Below, piece by piece: positions 33,201-43,707 of a stretch of 64,000 nt of DNA. The stretch spans positions 558,001-622,000 of the forward strand of contig JAIXMG010000001.1 of assembly GCA_025201345.1 (NCBI GenBank). The letters run 5' to 3'. How positions within the stretch are numbered: the stretch's first letter is position 1; each line of letters starts with the position of its first letter. The stretch comes from Thamnidium elegans (Eukaryota; Mucoromycota; Mucoromycetes; Mucorales; Mucoraceae). Position numbers and translations under genes: made by a program. The notes under the pieces are model-generated. The model did not search any database. It was given only the letters and a program-made list of their open reading frames with translations, and had not been told where the DNA came from.

Positions 33201-33610
33201 AAACAAGGTTGTGGATTAATCAAACCTTTTTTTTTTTTTAATATTTGCTGTGTATCAAACACGTATGCAACCTATAAATGGAAAGACAAAAGCAATGGTT
33301 TCCTTGGTAAAATAGAGAGGGAAACTTAAAAAAAAAAAGTAATAAAGTAGAGTAGTATCCAATAATAGTAACGCAATAAAGGAAAAAGAATCATTCTTTT
33401 TACATTGACTATTCTTATATATAAAAAAGTGAGGCATGTATCCCGATGTGTATTAAAACCCAGTTAGTTGGTAATATAAAAAAAAAATATTTTCCTGATT
33501 AAAAAAAAAAAAAGAAAAAAAGAAAAAAGAAAGCTTTTTTTTCTTCTTTTTATAAGATAAATATATATATATATATTGTATACCCAATATATACATTTTT
33601 TTAAAAAAAA
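30108..33610. other. 3.5-kb gene-poor region
   Basis: The longest empty stretch in the window. It holds an A-run of over 30 bases (30176-30210), many shorter A/T runs and TATATA tracts near 33550-33595 in front of the next gene. All open frames (30503-30772, 31030-31293 and others) are hydrophobic or lysine-rich readings of AT-rich DNA. No RNA gene or clear element seen. Confidence 0.5.
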
Positions 33611-35023
33611 ATGCGACGTTCTAAATCAGGGCATGAAAGAAAGAACAGCCGTCGACGTTCTTGGTTTAATGGCAATAATATATTCACTATGTTCTCTTCT
33701 GCGCCGCCTTCACCTGACCGAAAAATTATTGAGGACCCTAGTTTAGTTATAGCTAAAAGGCGATCCTTGACACCTCTTGAGCGACCTAAATTAAAAACGG
33801 CTTTTTCGACCATATTATCAAAGGCAACCACCAAAAAGCAACATAAACGTGAACCTTCCAATTTGACACAAGACTCTCAGTCGTCTATTTTCGATTATGC
33901 TTCGTCTTTACGAAGAAGCAGCAGCAGAAGTGACGCTACCACTATATCAGATATCGATCACCGTAATAACGAAAACTCTTACTTTCAAAAATCTCAGCAA
34001 AGACAATTACTGAAATCCGATGAAGAAGAAGCAGATCGGATTCAGTTAAAGAACGATCTAGTAAAATTAGCTTTTGAAGGGTAAAAAAAAAAAAAAAAAA
34101 ATACATATACATACTTTTTGAAATATATACATTATTGTTTATTAACATAAAAAATTATTTCAGAGAATTTTCTTTACCATTTGATTATAAAGATTTAGAA
34201 ACTGGTAGAATTCTCGATGTTGGCTGTGGACCAGGTTCTTGGTGCATTGACCTATCACAGAAATACCCTAGAATTGAAGTAATTGGGGTGGATAGCGATG
34301 ATATGTTTCCACCGCAACACAATTTACCTAACAATTGTCAATTGCTTGTATGCAACGTTTTGAATGGTCTCAGAGAATTTCCTGACGCCAGTTTTGATGT
34401 CATTCATATACGATTCATGGTTCTATCTTTAAATACAGAAGAGTACCTTCAAGTCGTAAATGATTGTTGGCGACTTTTGAAACCTGGCGGATATATCGAA
34501 ATATTAGAAACCGATTTAACCGTATATTCTCCAGGACCAATGACGAATAAACTAAACGGCGAGAGTAAAGTTTCTTAATTACGTATCTATAAAAAAATGA
34601 CGTTACTTATTTTTTTTATTTTATTTTTTAGTGCTGGAAGTTGCAACAAGTAGAGGATTATCACCTAGAGAACAAGCAGGTGACCTAAGCACGTTAATAC
34701 CGGTGGAAGGTATTAATAGACAAGTAAAATATCGATCTATACCGATTGGTACTTGGGGTGGACGTATAGGCGTACTTTGTCGTGATGATATGATCAATAT
34801 GCTGACTAAATTTCAACCGGCAGTATACGCCTATTTTGGAAAATCCGAAGAAAATAAGAAATCGTTTGATCTTGAAATAGCCATCATTATGAAGGAAATG
34901 GAACATTACAAGAGCTTCAGTAACTATTACTTTTACACTGCACAAAAACCTCACCAGATTACAATATTACCACCTTTGAAAAGAAATTATACTTCTTTAT
35001 CATTGAATCCAAAATCATTTTAA
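33611..35023 (+). CDS. SAM-dependent class I methyltransferase with disordered N-terminus
   Basis: Three exons (33611-34080, 34164-34564, 34632-35023) give 420 residues. The first 150 are basic and Ser-rich (MRRSKSGHERKNSRRRSWFN) without a fold. The Rossmann methyltransferase core follows: motif I ILDVGCGPGSWCIDLSQKYP, acidic ribose-binding IEVIGVDSDD, motif II CQLLVCNVLNGLREFPDASF, motif III-like DVIHIRFMVLS, and WRLLKPGGYIEILETD. This order is typical of the UbiE/Tam-like methyltransferases abundant in fungi, whose substrates cannot be told from sequence. The third exon starts within a Met codon (GA-ATG-CTG-GAA). Confidence 0.87.
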
Positions 35024-35271
35024 TTATTAATTTTTACTTACTTAACCTAATATTCCCCCCCTCATCGCTAATACTATTTCTTTTATACATAAACATACTT
35101 TACGTCATTTTATTAATGCGAACCAAAATTATATACATTTGATTGGCTTAACCTCAAGTTACACGGACCAATACCTTTTCCCGAACATATAAAAAAGCCA
35201 AAATAAAGCATTTTTTTTTTTTTTTTCTAATCAATTTTTTTTTCTTTAAAAAAGTAAATATATAAAGTACT

Positions 35272-37301
35272 ATGCCTGATAACACAAATACACCACTACT
35301 GGGTAAAAAACCGCCTGTTAGTAGACCAAAGTATCAAAGAAGAAGATCATCTTTTGAAGCGTCGTCGTATAATAGTGCAGGAAGATCTTTAAGTTTCAAT
35401 AAAAAACACCTGTTAGATGAAGATGCAAATTTACCAGGATTAAATCTTTTACAAATGTTATGTTTAACGGTGTGTATGGCAGGTGTACAGTTTACTTGTA
35501 AGTTATACCTTTTTTAATATCTGTATATTTCTCTAACAAAACACCACCCCCTGACATCATTATTACTTCATATGTATTAGGGACTGTGGAATTATCGTAA
35601 GTAAAAAAAAAAAAATGATTATGCAAGATCCGTAAAAAAAAAAAAAACGTATAATAATAATTTCCTTTTTTATTTAGTTATGGAACGCCTTATCTTTTAT
35701 CGCTTGATTTATCAAAGGAAATGACAGCTTTAGTTTGGTTGGCTGGACCGTTATCTGGTTTACTAGTTCAACCCGTAAGTAATTATTAAAACGTCATGGA
35801 TCATTAGAACCAAACACACTTTTTTTTTTCTTAGTTAATTGGTGCCTTCAGTGATAAATGTACTTCTAGTTTAGGCAAAAGAAGGCCTTTTATTATTGTA
35901 TCCGGAATACTTACTTGTATCTCTATGGTGGGTGTAGCTTATGCTAAAGAAATTGGATTAGCGTTTGCAGAATTCTTCAATCATGACCCTGATGTCATTA
36001 AACGCGCCGTAAGTTGTTACACGAGTAAACAAGGATGGATAAACATACTAAAAAAAAAAAAATTGTATATAGGCCCATAGTAATGCTATTATTGTAGCAG
36101 TTACTGCATTTTACTTTTTAGACTTTACGTTAAATGCTGTACAAGCTATTTGTCGCGCATTGATTTTAGATATACCACCTCTTTGGCAGCAAGACGACGC
36201 GAACGCTTGGAGCGCACGTATGAGTAACTCTGCTATGGTGATCGGGTACTTTGTTGGATTTGTTGATCTCGTAAAGTATTTGCCATGGATCGGAAACTCG
36301 CAAGTAAAAGTGTTTTGTATTGTGGCCATTGTGGTGTTTTTAATTACGTTGGCTATTACTTGTGTTACAACCAAGGAGAAAGTAAATGATAAAAAGGAAG
36401 ATTTAGATATTCACCAGTAAGTATTTTTTTTTTTTTAAAAAAAAAGGTTATTTGTTGCTAAATGTTTTATTCTATAAAAAAAAAAAGACCTTGGTACAGT
36501 ACCTTTTTTTATATTTGGAGAGCTTTTCGATTTTTACCAAGACCTATTCAGACATTATGCAATACACAATTCTTTGCTTGGATGGGTTGGTTTCCGTTCT
36601 TGTTTTACAGTACGCAGTGGGTATCCGATATTTACTTTGCTACTCATTTATCAAGCGAGCCGGAGATACCAGTTGATTGGGCTGAAGGTACGAGAGCAGG
36701 CTCATTCGCGTTGCTTTGCTATTCTATTGTTTCCGTATTGGCCGGTCTCGCTATCCCAGCATTAGTAAACTACTTTAAACATATCAAGTGCGTCAACCTT
36801 TTAAATATTTATACCTTATCGCATTTCACCGTTGCTATCGCGTTGATATCTGCTTACTTTGTGCGAACCGTGACATGGGCTACTATTGTTCTGTCCGTCA
36901 TGGGTATACCTTGGGCTATTGTACTTTGGATTCCGTTCTCGCTTGTTGGAGAGTATGTAAGTTACGAAGATGAAAAAAGACAAAGTATGATATCGTCTAC
37001 AGCTCGTGCACCTAGTTATGCTGCAGTGGTAGCGGCTGGCTCAAGCAGCGAAGAAGAACGACAAGAATCCAATGATGAGTTTGATGCCGGTATGATTTTA
37101 GGAGTTCATAATATGTATATTGTGTTCCCTCAATTCGCTGTGGCCATCGTTTCTTCGTTTATTTTTGCAGCGTCGGATGCTATCAAAGACGGGAAAGACA
37201 AGGCCCTGTCTAGCGTCACACCGGTATTGGTCTTTGGTGGGTTAATGGCATTGATTGCTGCTGCGTTCAGTAGATTCATTGTCCGTGTGACAACTTTATA
37301 A
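35272..37301 (+). CDS. Sucrose/disaccharide-H+ symporter-like MFS transporter (SLC45/SUT family)
   Basis: At least six exons (first 35272-35497, then a 16-base exon 35581-35596, then 35678-35774) encode about 12 membrane segments. Family marks are the FTWTVELSYGTPYLLSLDLS block, LVWLAGPLSGLLVQPLIGAF, loop SDKCTSSLGKRRPFIIVSG (the RxGRR-type MFS loop) and GWFPFLFYSTQWVSDIYF. A central loop is Lys/Asp-rich, and an acidic Ser/Glu segment (GSSSEEERQESNDEFDAG) lies in a late loop. The closest known relatives are plant SUT/SUC carriers, animal SLC45 and S. pombe Sut1. It probably imports sucrose, maltose or a related sugar across the plasma membrane; the exact sugar cannot be read. Confidence 0.88.
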
Positions 37302-37497
37302 AATAAACTTAAAATCGCAATATACACATTTGAGTAATTGTTTCTTTTGCGTTATGATATCCACTAAAAAATAGAAGCTCTTTATAAGTATCCCGTATAA
37401 GATGTTAAAGTACTATATTGCTATGTGTTAAGATGCTATAGAACCAATAATTTCACTTATTATAAATATATATATATATAACGGAAGACGATAGTTA

Positions 37498-37681
37498 AAA
37501 TAGTATCTCAAATAGAAAGCGGTATAAGCTATTACAGAATGATCCACGTTGTGATGACTGTAAGAAGCTCAAACAAGTCGACCTCAGAGCTTTATATCGA
37601 AATATGCTACGTGAGAGCCTTAAACGACCTATCCAGCAATCAAGTCTTCTAGGAAATAGAGTCAGTCAAATTAATTATTAA
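37498..37681 (+). pseudogene. Coding-like open fragment, family unknown
   Basis: 61 codons are open without a start ATG, reading LLQNDPRCDDCKKLKQVDLR and RNMLRESLKRPIQQSSLLGN. A CxxC pair (CDDC) is present. The composition is protein-like, but there is no intact gene. Possibly a remnant of a mobile element or of a lost gene. Confidence 0.22.
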
Positions 37682-38046
37682 AGGTACGAGTTACAAGTCT
37701 TTTTATACCATAATATCCATCGATTGTACAGTTATTTTGGTAACAGACTCGTTTTTTTTTTTTTTTCGCAATAAAATTAACTGGCTGTGTGTAACACACA
37801 TACTTCTTGTACAGGGTAATACCAACACAATCAAAAGTGATACATATTATGTTACGCACATGGTTAGGATCAGAATTCGACAAGGAATCTAATGGGGATA
37901 TTTATAATGGCAAAAGAAGTGTTTTAAATATATGTTCACACATGTTATGTAAAAATTTGTTACGTGATAGGACGTGTAGCTTTTTTGTTTTGGTTTGAAA
38001 AACTATAAAAAGGCCATGATTTTTGGAAAAAAAAACTCTAAACTTA

Positions 38047-38426
38047 TCTGCCTGTTCTACACTCCGGCGTTATGAGGGTTTGGATGGTAATAAGAGGATG
38101 GTTTAGTGCTTTGCGGTACAATGGTGGGAAGTGATTTTCCTTCCGGCGGCTGGACGGGGGCCCCGTACGCTAAATATGAATCTTTCCCTCTTAACGTGTG
38201 TGGATTGGGGCGGGAGCTTGGAGCACATCCTAGACCCTCTTAGATTATCTTGGTACGGAGTACGGCCCTTCTCTCCATAGTTTTCGACGGGGATGTCTAC
38301 CTCTGCGGGCCTACGTGGGATATTGGGCTTTCACTCTAGATGTAGGACTTCAGCGAGTGTTCCAGGCGCAGGTGTACGCTGGCAGAAGAAGTTTCATAAG
38401 GGACGGAGTATTGGAGAACGTGCACA
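38047..38426. other. GC-rich island of foreign-looking composition
   Basis: About 380 bp with far more G and C than any surrounding spacer, and no homopolymer runs longer than six bases. It has sharp edges into AT-rich DNA. All frames are broken by stops. On the minus strand one frame ends LPTIVPQSTKPSSYYHPNPH before a stop, which reads like a protein C-terminus. A fragment of a retroelement is the simplest idea; no reverse transcriptase or integrase motif could be seen. Confidence 0.4.
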
Positions 38427-38574
38427 TTTTCTTTTATTCTCCCCTTATTTTTTTTTTTTTTAAGAAATAATAAAAATGAAAAATTTAAATAAGGCTTACC
38501 ATAACATCTTGTGTGTGTATTTAAAAAAAGCCTCTAAACATCACAATACCAAAAGTGTCATGCGTTACAACGTA

Positions 38575-38762
38575 CTGGATTTCCCACTATTTTTGGAACT
38601 TAATTTGATAATTTTTGGGACAAATTTTTAGGTGTTTTTGGAACACTTTTTGAACACTTTTTTTTTTTTAATAAAGACCACCATTACATTAAGCGCACTC
38701 TGGCAAGCTTTAATGAGCAGAGTTTTCCAAATTTTGCATTCCAAAAATAGTGGGAAACCCAA
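38575..38762. mobile_element. 188-bp MITE with 24-bp terminal inverted repeats and TA flanks
   Basis: The left end CTGGATTTCCCACTATTTTT(GGAA) and the reverse complement of the right end TTGGGTTTCCCACTATTTTT(GGAA) match at 22 of 24 positions. A TA dinucleotide flanks each side (38573-38574 and 38763-38764), as left by Tc1/mariner transposases. The inside is non-coding. It is too short to encode a transposase, so it would be a non-autonomous copy. Confidence 0.75.
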
Positions 38763-38916
38763 TATTAACATATGCTTCCAGTGACCGGCTTCTTACTTTT
38801 TTTACTGGATATATAATTATCCTTATTTCTGCTGATGATATTTATTTTTTTCAAATCTCCTTTTTTTTTTTTTTGTAAACACTTGTTTTTTTTAAAAAGA
38901 AAAAAAAAGCCTCATA

Positions 38917-39559
38917 ATGTCAGATAAAAAACGTTTTGTATTTGCTGAGAGAGCAAAAGCGCTTCAAATGGCATCTACATGTGGACTCAGTGTTATATCT
39001 GAATTACAAGTACTCACTGGGTATCAAATTTATATTGTTGAACAGTGGTAAGCATAACACCCCCTTTTTTTATATGATTTTTTTTTTTTTTTTTAAAAAA
39101 AAAAAACTGGATAGGATTTGTGATAGAAAAATAGCTTCTAATGTAGTCAATGTGTTCACTGGAGACGATAGTCATATTGTATACAAGTATAGTAGTTATG
39201 GAAAAGTTACGGTTTATAACTTACCTTTAATAGATTCTGGTTGCAGTCATTGCTATTTCAACAGCAGAGTTGCAACATCCTCGTCCTCAAATTCAGTCCT
39301 TTTTAAACCTAGGTTCAAATTTGAAGTTAAAACCAGTATGTTTTAAATATTTTCAAACTTGTATATAAGCATTAATTTTATGTGTGTAGACACCACTAGG
39401 AGATATTCAATTGACGAATCCTAGTGAGTTGCCGTTTGATATGGATATGGTGTTGATACCAGATGGAGATTATGATAGTTGGATACACCAAGCTTATGTA
39501 AATATCAATCTAAGACGAACCAACTGTACCGGCAGAAGTTCACTAAATCTCCGTCCACC

Positions 39560-39596
<37 letters not shown>

Positions 39597-41455
39597 GATT
39601 TAAAAAAAGAAAAGGGATTAATGTTTTATATATTGTAGTCCTGCATCTGAAGAAAAGTTTCGATCTTTATATAAAATTGCAGACTCGGTGAATTTTCAAG
39701 ATGCAGTTATTTTACTTGTCAGTCTTGTTCAAATTGCATTATACTTGTTCAAGTTGTTAGATAAAGATTATATTGATGGGCTTATATGTAATGAAACAAA
39801 TAATGCGTTATGGATATTCTATACAAAGTATAATCCGATCAAGACAACCGAGGTAAAAAAATAAATAAACGGTTATTGTTGTTGTGGATGATCTGTTATA
39901 AATTAACTATCATCTCTTTTTTATTTAGTTTTCGTTAAAAGAACCATGGATGGAACCACATTTGTTAGCTGCTATTATATCAAAATTATTAATGTGCAGA
40001 AACAAATTACAAGATAACAGTTTTACTACACTGAAAGACCCTTTTACAGATTATGATAATTTTCGCATCGATATTGGCGACTATCAACGATACAAAAATA
40101 TTCGAGCAACCAAATTCATCGACTTGGAAACATTAGCCAAGCTAAACGAGCATTCATACAGCCAACTGAAAGTGAAGAAAGTGATTAAATCAAAACTAGA
40201 TGATATATCAGGTATAACCAATTCGCCTTTATTCAACGAGACGTCAGACCCTGAAGTATTTCGACACCATGCTACCATTGATAGTTTACGTGCTATTTGG
40301 AGACCTCGATTACGAGGGGCCGGAGTAAGCTCTCCTAGTAGCAGTAGTAATCACAGCAATGATCCGTTGCAACCTCAAAGTGAATTAATTCATATGATTA
40401 AAGGAGTATCCAGATCAAGTGGTGCTGCACTAAGTAGAGTAGCTGGATCTATACCCTGGATAACAACGGATAATAAAAAACATCAATTATCCCCCTCTTC
40501 AACAGACACCGAATACACTTCAGCTCTTGATGATACTTCTCGCATTTCTTCTGCTATTCCGTCTCGAAAACCATCTCCACTTTCAATACAGACCAACCTT
40601 TCAGTTATCGATAATAATGATCCACAATCGTCTGTTGCACAAGGCATATCACCAGGTCATCTAGATCAAGATATTCCGTCTTATGTTCAAACTGCACCTA
40701 ATACATCACCTCTACCTAAATTAAGATTATCACGATCATCTAATACAAATCACCAACAGTTTATTTATAGTAAGGACCAAGGTGATTTTATACCACTCTT
40801 AAATCAAAAAAGGAAATCGAAGCATAAGAGAACTGTTTCGGATGGTATATTATTGGATCCAAAGTATATGAATACATTGCTAGGGGAAACAGATACGTTA
40901 CGTATAGCTTTAAAGAATAAACAACCGTTGGTACATAAAAGATCGCTCACGACATCATCCTTGATGGAAAGTACTAACCAAAGACCTATGGCAGCTATGA
41001 ATATACAAACGTACATGATATACGAAAAATTGGTACAGCAACAACGTTGCTTACAGCAAAAATACGAAGAAATGAAGCACATAGCTGATGTTTATGAAAA
41101 GACGGCGACAGATTTAAAAGAAACGCACGAAAGCAGATTAAAGATATTTGAAAGTATCCAGAAGGAATCAAGAGGCGTCATGGATGAACAAAACTTGACA
41201 GAGCGAAGATTAAAGAATGTGGAAGATAATAGTGCCAAATTATATTACGAACTAAGAGTGCTGAATGATAAATTAAAGGATATTGAAGATAATGTGGGTA
41301 CTTTTTATGGAAAAGTAGGGTTACTGGAAAGGAGAATGGATGATTCTCAACAGAGTATAACTACCATGTTAATTATTGGTAATTACTTGAACCATTACTG
41401 GATTAAAGTACGTGAATGGATACAATGGTTAAATAAAGATGATACAGCTACATAA
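38917..41455 (+). CDS. STB6-like fungal protein (Sin3-binding protein homolog) with C-terminal coiled coil
   Basis: About six exons encode some 730 residues. The N-terminal half matches what I recall of the fungal Stb6-like domain: RFVFAERAKALQMASTCGLS, GYQIYIVEQWICDRKIASNV, VFTGDDSHI, KPTPLGDIQLTNPSELPFDM, VLIPDGDYD, INLRRTNCTGRSSLNLRPP, EEKFRSLYKIADSVNFQDAV and LLDKDYIDGLICNETNNALW. A Ser-rich disordered region follows (about 41-kb side of 40300-40800), then a coiled coil (QQKYEEMKHIADVYEKTATD onwards) and a short hydrophobic end. Stb6 was named from a two-hybrid interaction with yeast Sin3; the function is not settled. The exon at 39230-39340 was fixed by frame (ILVAVIAISTAELQHPRPQ). Confidence 0.72.
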
Positions 41456-41586
41456 TAAATTTTTTTTTTCGAGGGGATATACGATTATCCTGTTTTATAC
41501 TTTCTTGAAGCGCAAAAAGGTCCGATGTTTTTTTTTTAATTTTTCATTATTATTTTTCTTTGATGCTCACATTAGAATAAAAACGA

Positions 41587-41954
41587 ATGCTTAGACTTAT
41601 TGGTGTAGTTTTGGCATTTGCTTTGGGTTACTTGACAGCTTCTAATAAACTATTTACATACTTGTTACAAGAGGTAATCGTTTTTTTATTTCGTTGTTAG
41701 ATTATAACTGATGAATATAAATTTATAGAAAATAGTCTTGTATGTCTTGTTAGGTCTTACTGGTTGTTTTTTATTGATACTTATACCTTTGGAAAGAATA
41801 GCAGAAGCAGAATCTATTCAGGTAAAGCTGCAATAAAATAATAAAAAAAGTATGATAATTAAATTTTTTTTTTTTTTTTTTTTGTGTGTAGCACCCATTA
41901 TTATCAATGCGTACTTCGGCTCGTGAACATTTACAACGCAGAGGTAGTTTTTAG
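41587..41954 (+). CDS. Small two-TM membrane protein, 80 residues
   Basis: Three exons (41587-41673, 41729-41821, 41892-41954) join in frame to 80 residues. Two hydrophobic helices are visible: LIGVVLAFALGYLTAS near residues 4-19 and IVLYVLLGLTGCFLLILIP near 31-49. A hydrophilic tail follows, IAEAESIQHPLLSMRTSARE. All junctions are clean GT-AG and the phases agree, which argues for a real gene although no exon alone is long enough to stand out. I do not recognise the family. It starts about 130 bp downstream of the STB6-like gene's stop on the same strand, so it may have its own promoter or be read from the longer transcript. Confidence 0.6.
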
Positions 41955-42031
41955 ATATAAAATAAAAGAAAAAGAAAGGGATCCTTTAATTTTTCTCCTT
42001 TTTTTTTTATTGATGAAAAAAAATGATTTAC

Positions 42032-42066
<35 letters not shown>

Positions 42067-42142
42067 GAGAAGAATAATAAAAAAAAATATACAACTAATA
42101 TGAAAAGGGGGGATGGGGGAGGAAAGAGACAACTTTTGTTTT
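41955..42142. repeat. Short spacer with a (GA)n tract
   Basis: Between convergent genes. A GA-rich microsatellite lies at about 42034-42070, followed by a G-rich segment before the BTG-like gene's stop at 42143. Confidence 0.8.
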
Positions 42143-42798
42143 TTAGTTTGCTAAAACTAATCCTTTTTGTTTCTCTTGAGTGTCCTTCTTAGCTAAAGGA
42201 GAAGACGTATGGTTTTGATTTTTAATCAAAGTAGACTCAGGACTATTAGGAGGTGAAATGCGAATGGGAGTTGAAGTTCTTGGTTGGATATACTGCAATA
42301 ATGGTGAACTATTGGGACTGGCTGGAGCAGTAATAGTTGGTGTTGGGTTTGGATCCATCTTTAATGTAATACGTCCTCGAGAACGGTCCTCAAACAAAGT
42401 CATAATATTACCATGATCTCCTACTCGATAAGAAACTGAGAAAGGGTCAATCCATAAAACGAAATCACGAGGTAAATGTGCATGAATAGTACTTGGTTGA
42501 ACAGATGCTTGAATGGAAGCTAAAGAGAGAAGGAGAGAGAGAGAGATGAGTATTATATTAAAAGTATATTTTTGTTGTTCTTACCGTTAGTCAAGATAGG
42601 ATCGAGTTGTCCATTAAAGTTTGAAAGCGCTCGATAGCCATTACCACGATAAGGTTGTTGAGGATCCCAATGGTCTTGGAAACGAACCTTGAGTAACTCT
42701 GTTAATCTTTCCTTGAAGGTATTAACAATCTCTTGATCCACTTTCGATTGTAATAATCTACCCAAGAATTCAACTGCTTGTGCTATTTCGATATGCAT
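42143..42798 (-). CDS. BTG/Tob-family anti-proliferative protein
   Basis: Two exons (42585-42798 and about 42143-42520). The BTG domain is visible from residue 4: EIAQAVEFLGRLLQ, FKERLTELLKVRFQDHWDPQ (box A-like), QPYRGNGYRAL, LDPILTNG, then box B HLPRDFVLWIDPFSVSYRVG and NIMTLFED. The match to animal BTG1/BTG2/Tob runs through the whole domain, including GNGYR and the WIDP-VSYR core. In animals these proteins bind the Caf1 deadenylase and can bring it to poly(A)-binding protein or RNA-binding proteins, speeding mRNA decay and restraining growth. The C-terminal 80 residues are Pro/Ser-rich and disordered. The start at 42798 is the first ATG after a T/G-rich leader. Confidence 0.88.
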
Positions 42799-43707
42799 AT
42801 TTTTTTTTTTGGTTGGTTGGGTTTTTTTTTTTTTTTGTAGTTGGTTTTTTATATGTTGTGTTTTAGGTTTTTTTTTCTGCAAAAAAAGTATGTAAAAAGA
42901 TATAAAAAAAAAGAAAGGAAAAAAAAAAGGAAACTATAATGCGTTTAAATATATATTAAATAGATATATTTGTTTTTTTTTAGTTTTTTTTTTTGTTTTT
43001 TAAATTTTTTTTGGTTTTTTTTTAGAGTTTTTTTTTTATATATGTGATTATGCTATAAAAAAAAAAGGATTGTATTGAAAGAAAAAGAAAAAAGGAAATG
43101 TTATTTCTATTTTCTTTTTTTAAAAACTAGTGTTTCGCTCGTTTAAATATATTCTTTCTTTAAAAGTAATAATATATGATTTAACAAGGCTTTCGCTGTT
43201 CTTTTTATATTATTATTGGTAAATGTACACATGAAGCACCCCCCCCCCTCTTTTTTTTCCCTCCTTATTTCTTTCTTTCTCTTTGATATCAAAACATCCT
43301 TTTTTTTGTAAACGAACTTTGTAGAACAATATCCCTAAACTAGAACTTGGTTTACAGTTTGATTGGACCGTGCACTGTGCCCAATTAAAGTACATCAGTA
43401 GCACCCCCGTCACGTTCATCTTTTTTGTTGTTGTTGTATTGATCTAACAAAAAAAAAAAAAATTAGAACTAAAAAATATTTATGTATAAAAGTAAACAAT
43501 ACACTACTTTGTGTTAATTACTTTCATGTAAAAATAATCCCACGGTAGCTTACTTAATGGGTACAATGGGCTACTGATCGTAACCAATCAAAGCATAAGT
43601 AAATTCATCTTCTCCGCTATTGTAGTGTGACTTCAATATGAATGCTAGTTTTTTTTTAAAAAAAAAAAAAAAAAAAAATCAATAATATATATATATACTT
43701 CATAGAA
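42799..43707. other. Divergent intergenic region
   Basis: About 900 bp between the BTG-like gene and RPP40. It is dominated by T- and A-runs (42800-43110, 43653-43680). No gene supported. Confidence 0.5.

Larger units (their letters stand above)
37302..38916. other. Intergenic region with relics, GC-rich island and a MITE
   Basis: 1.6 kb between genes. It contains a coding-like relic (37498-37681), a GC-rich island (about 38047-38426) and an inverted-repeat element (38575-38762), each listed separately. The rest is AT-rich spacer with T-runs. Confidence 0.5.
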
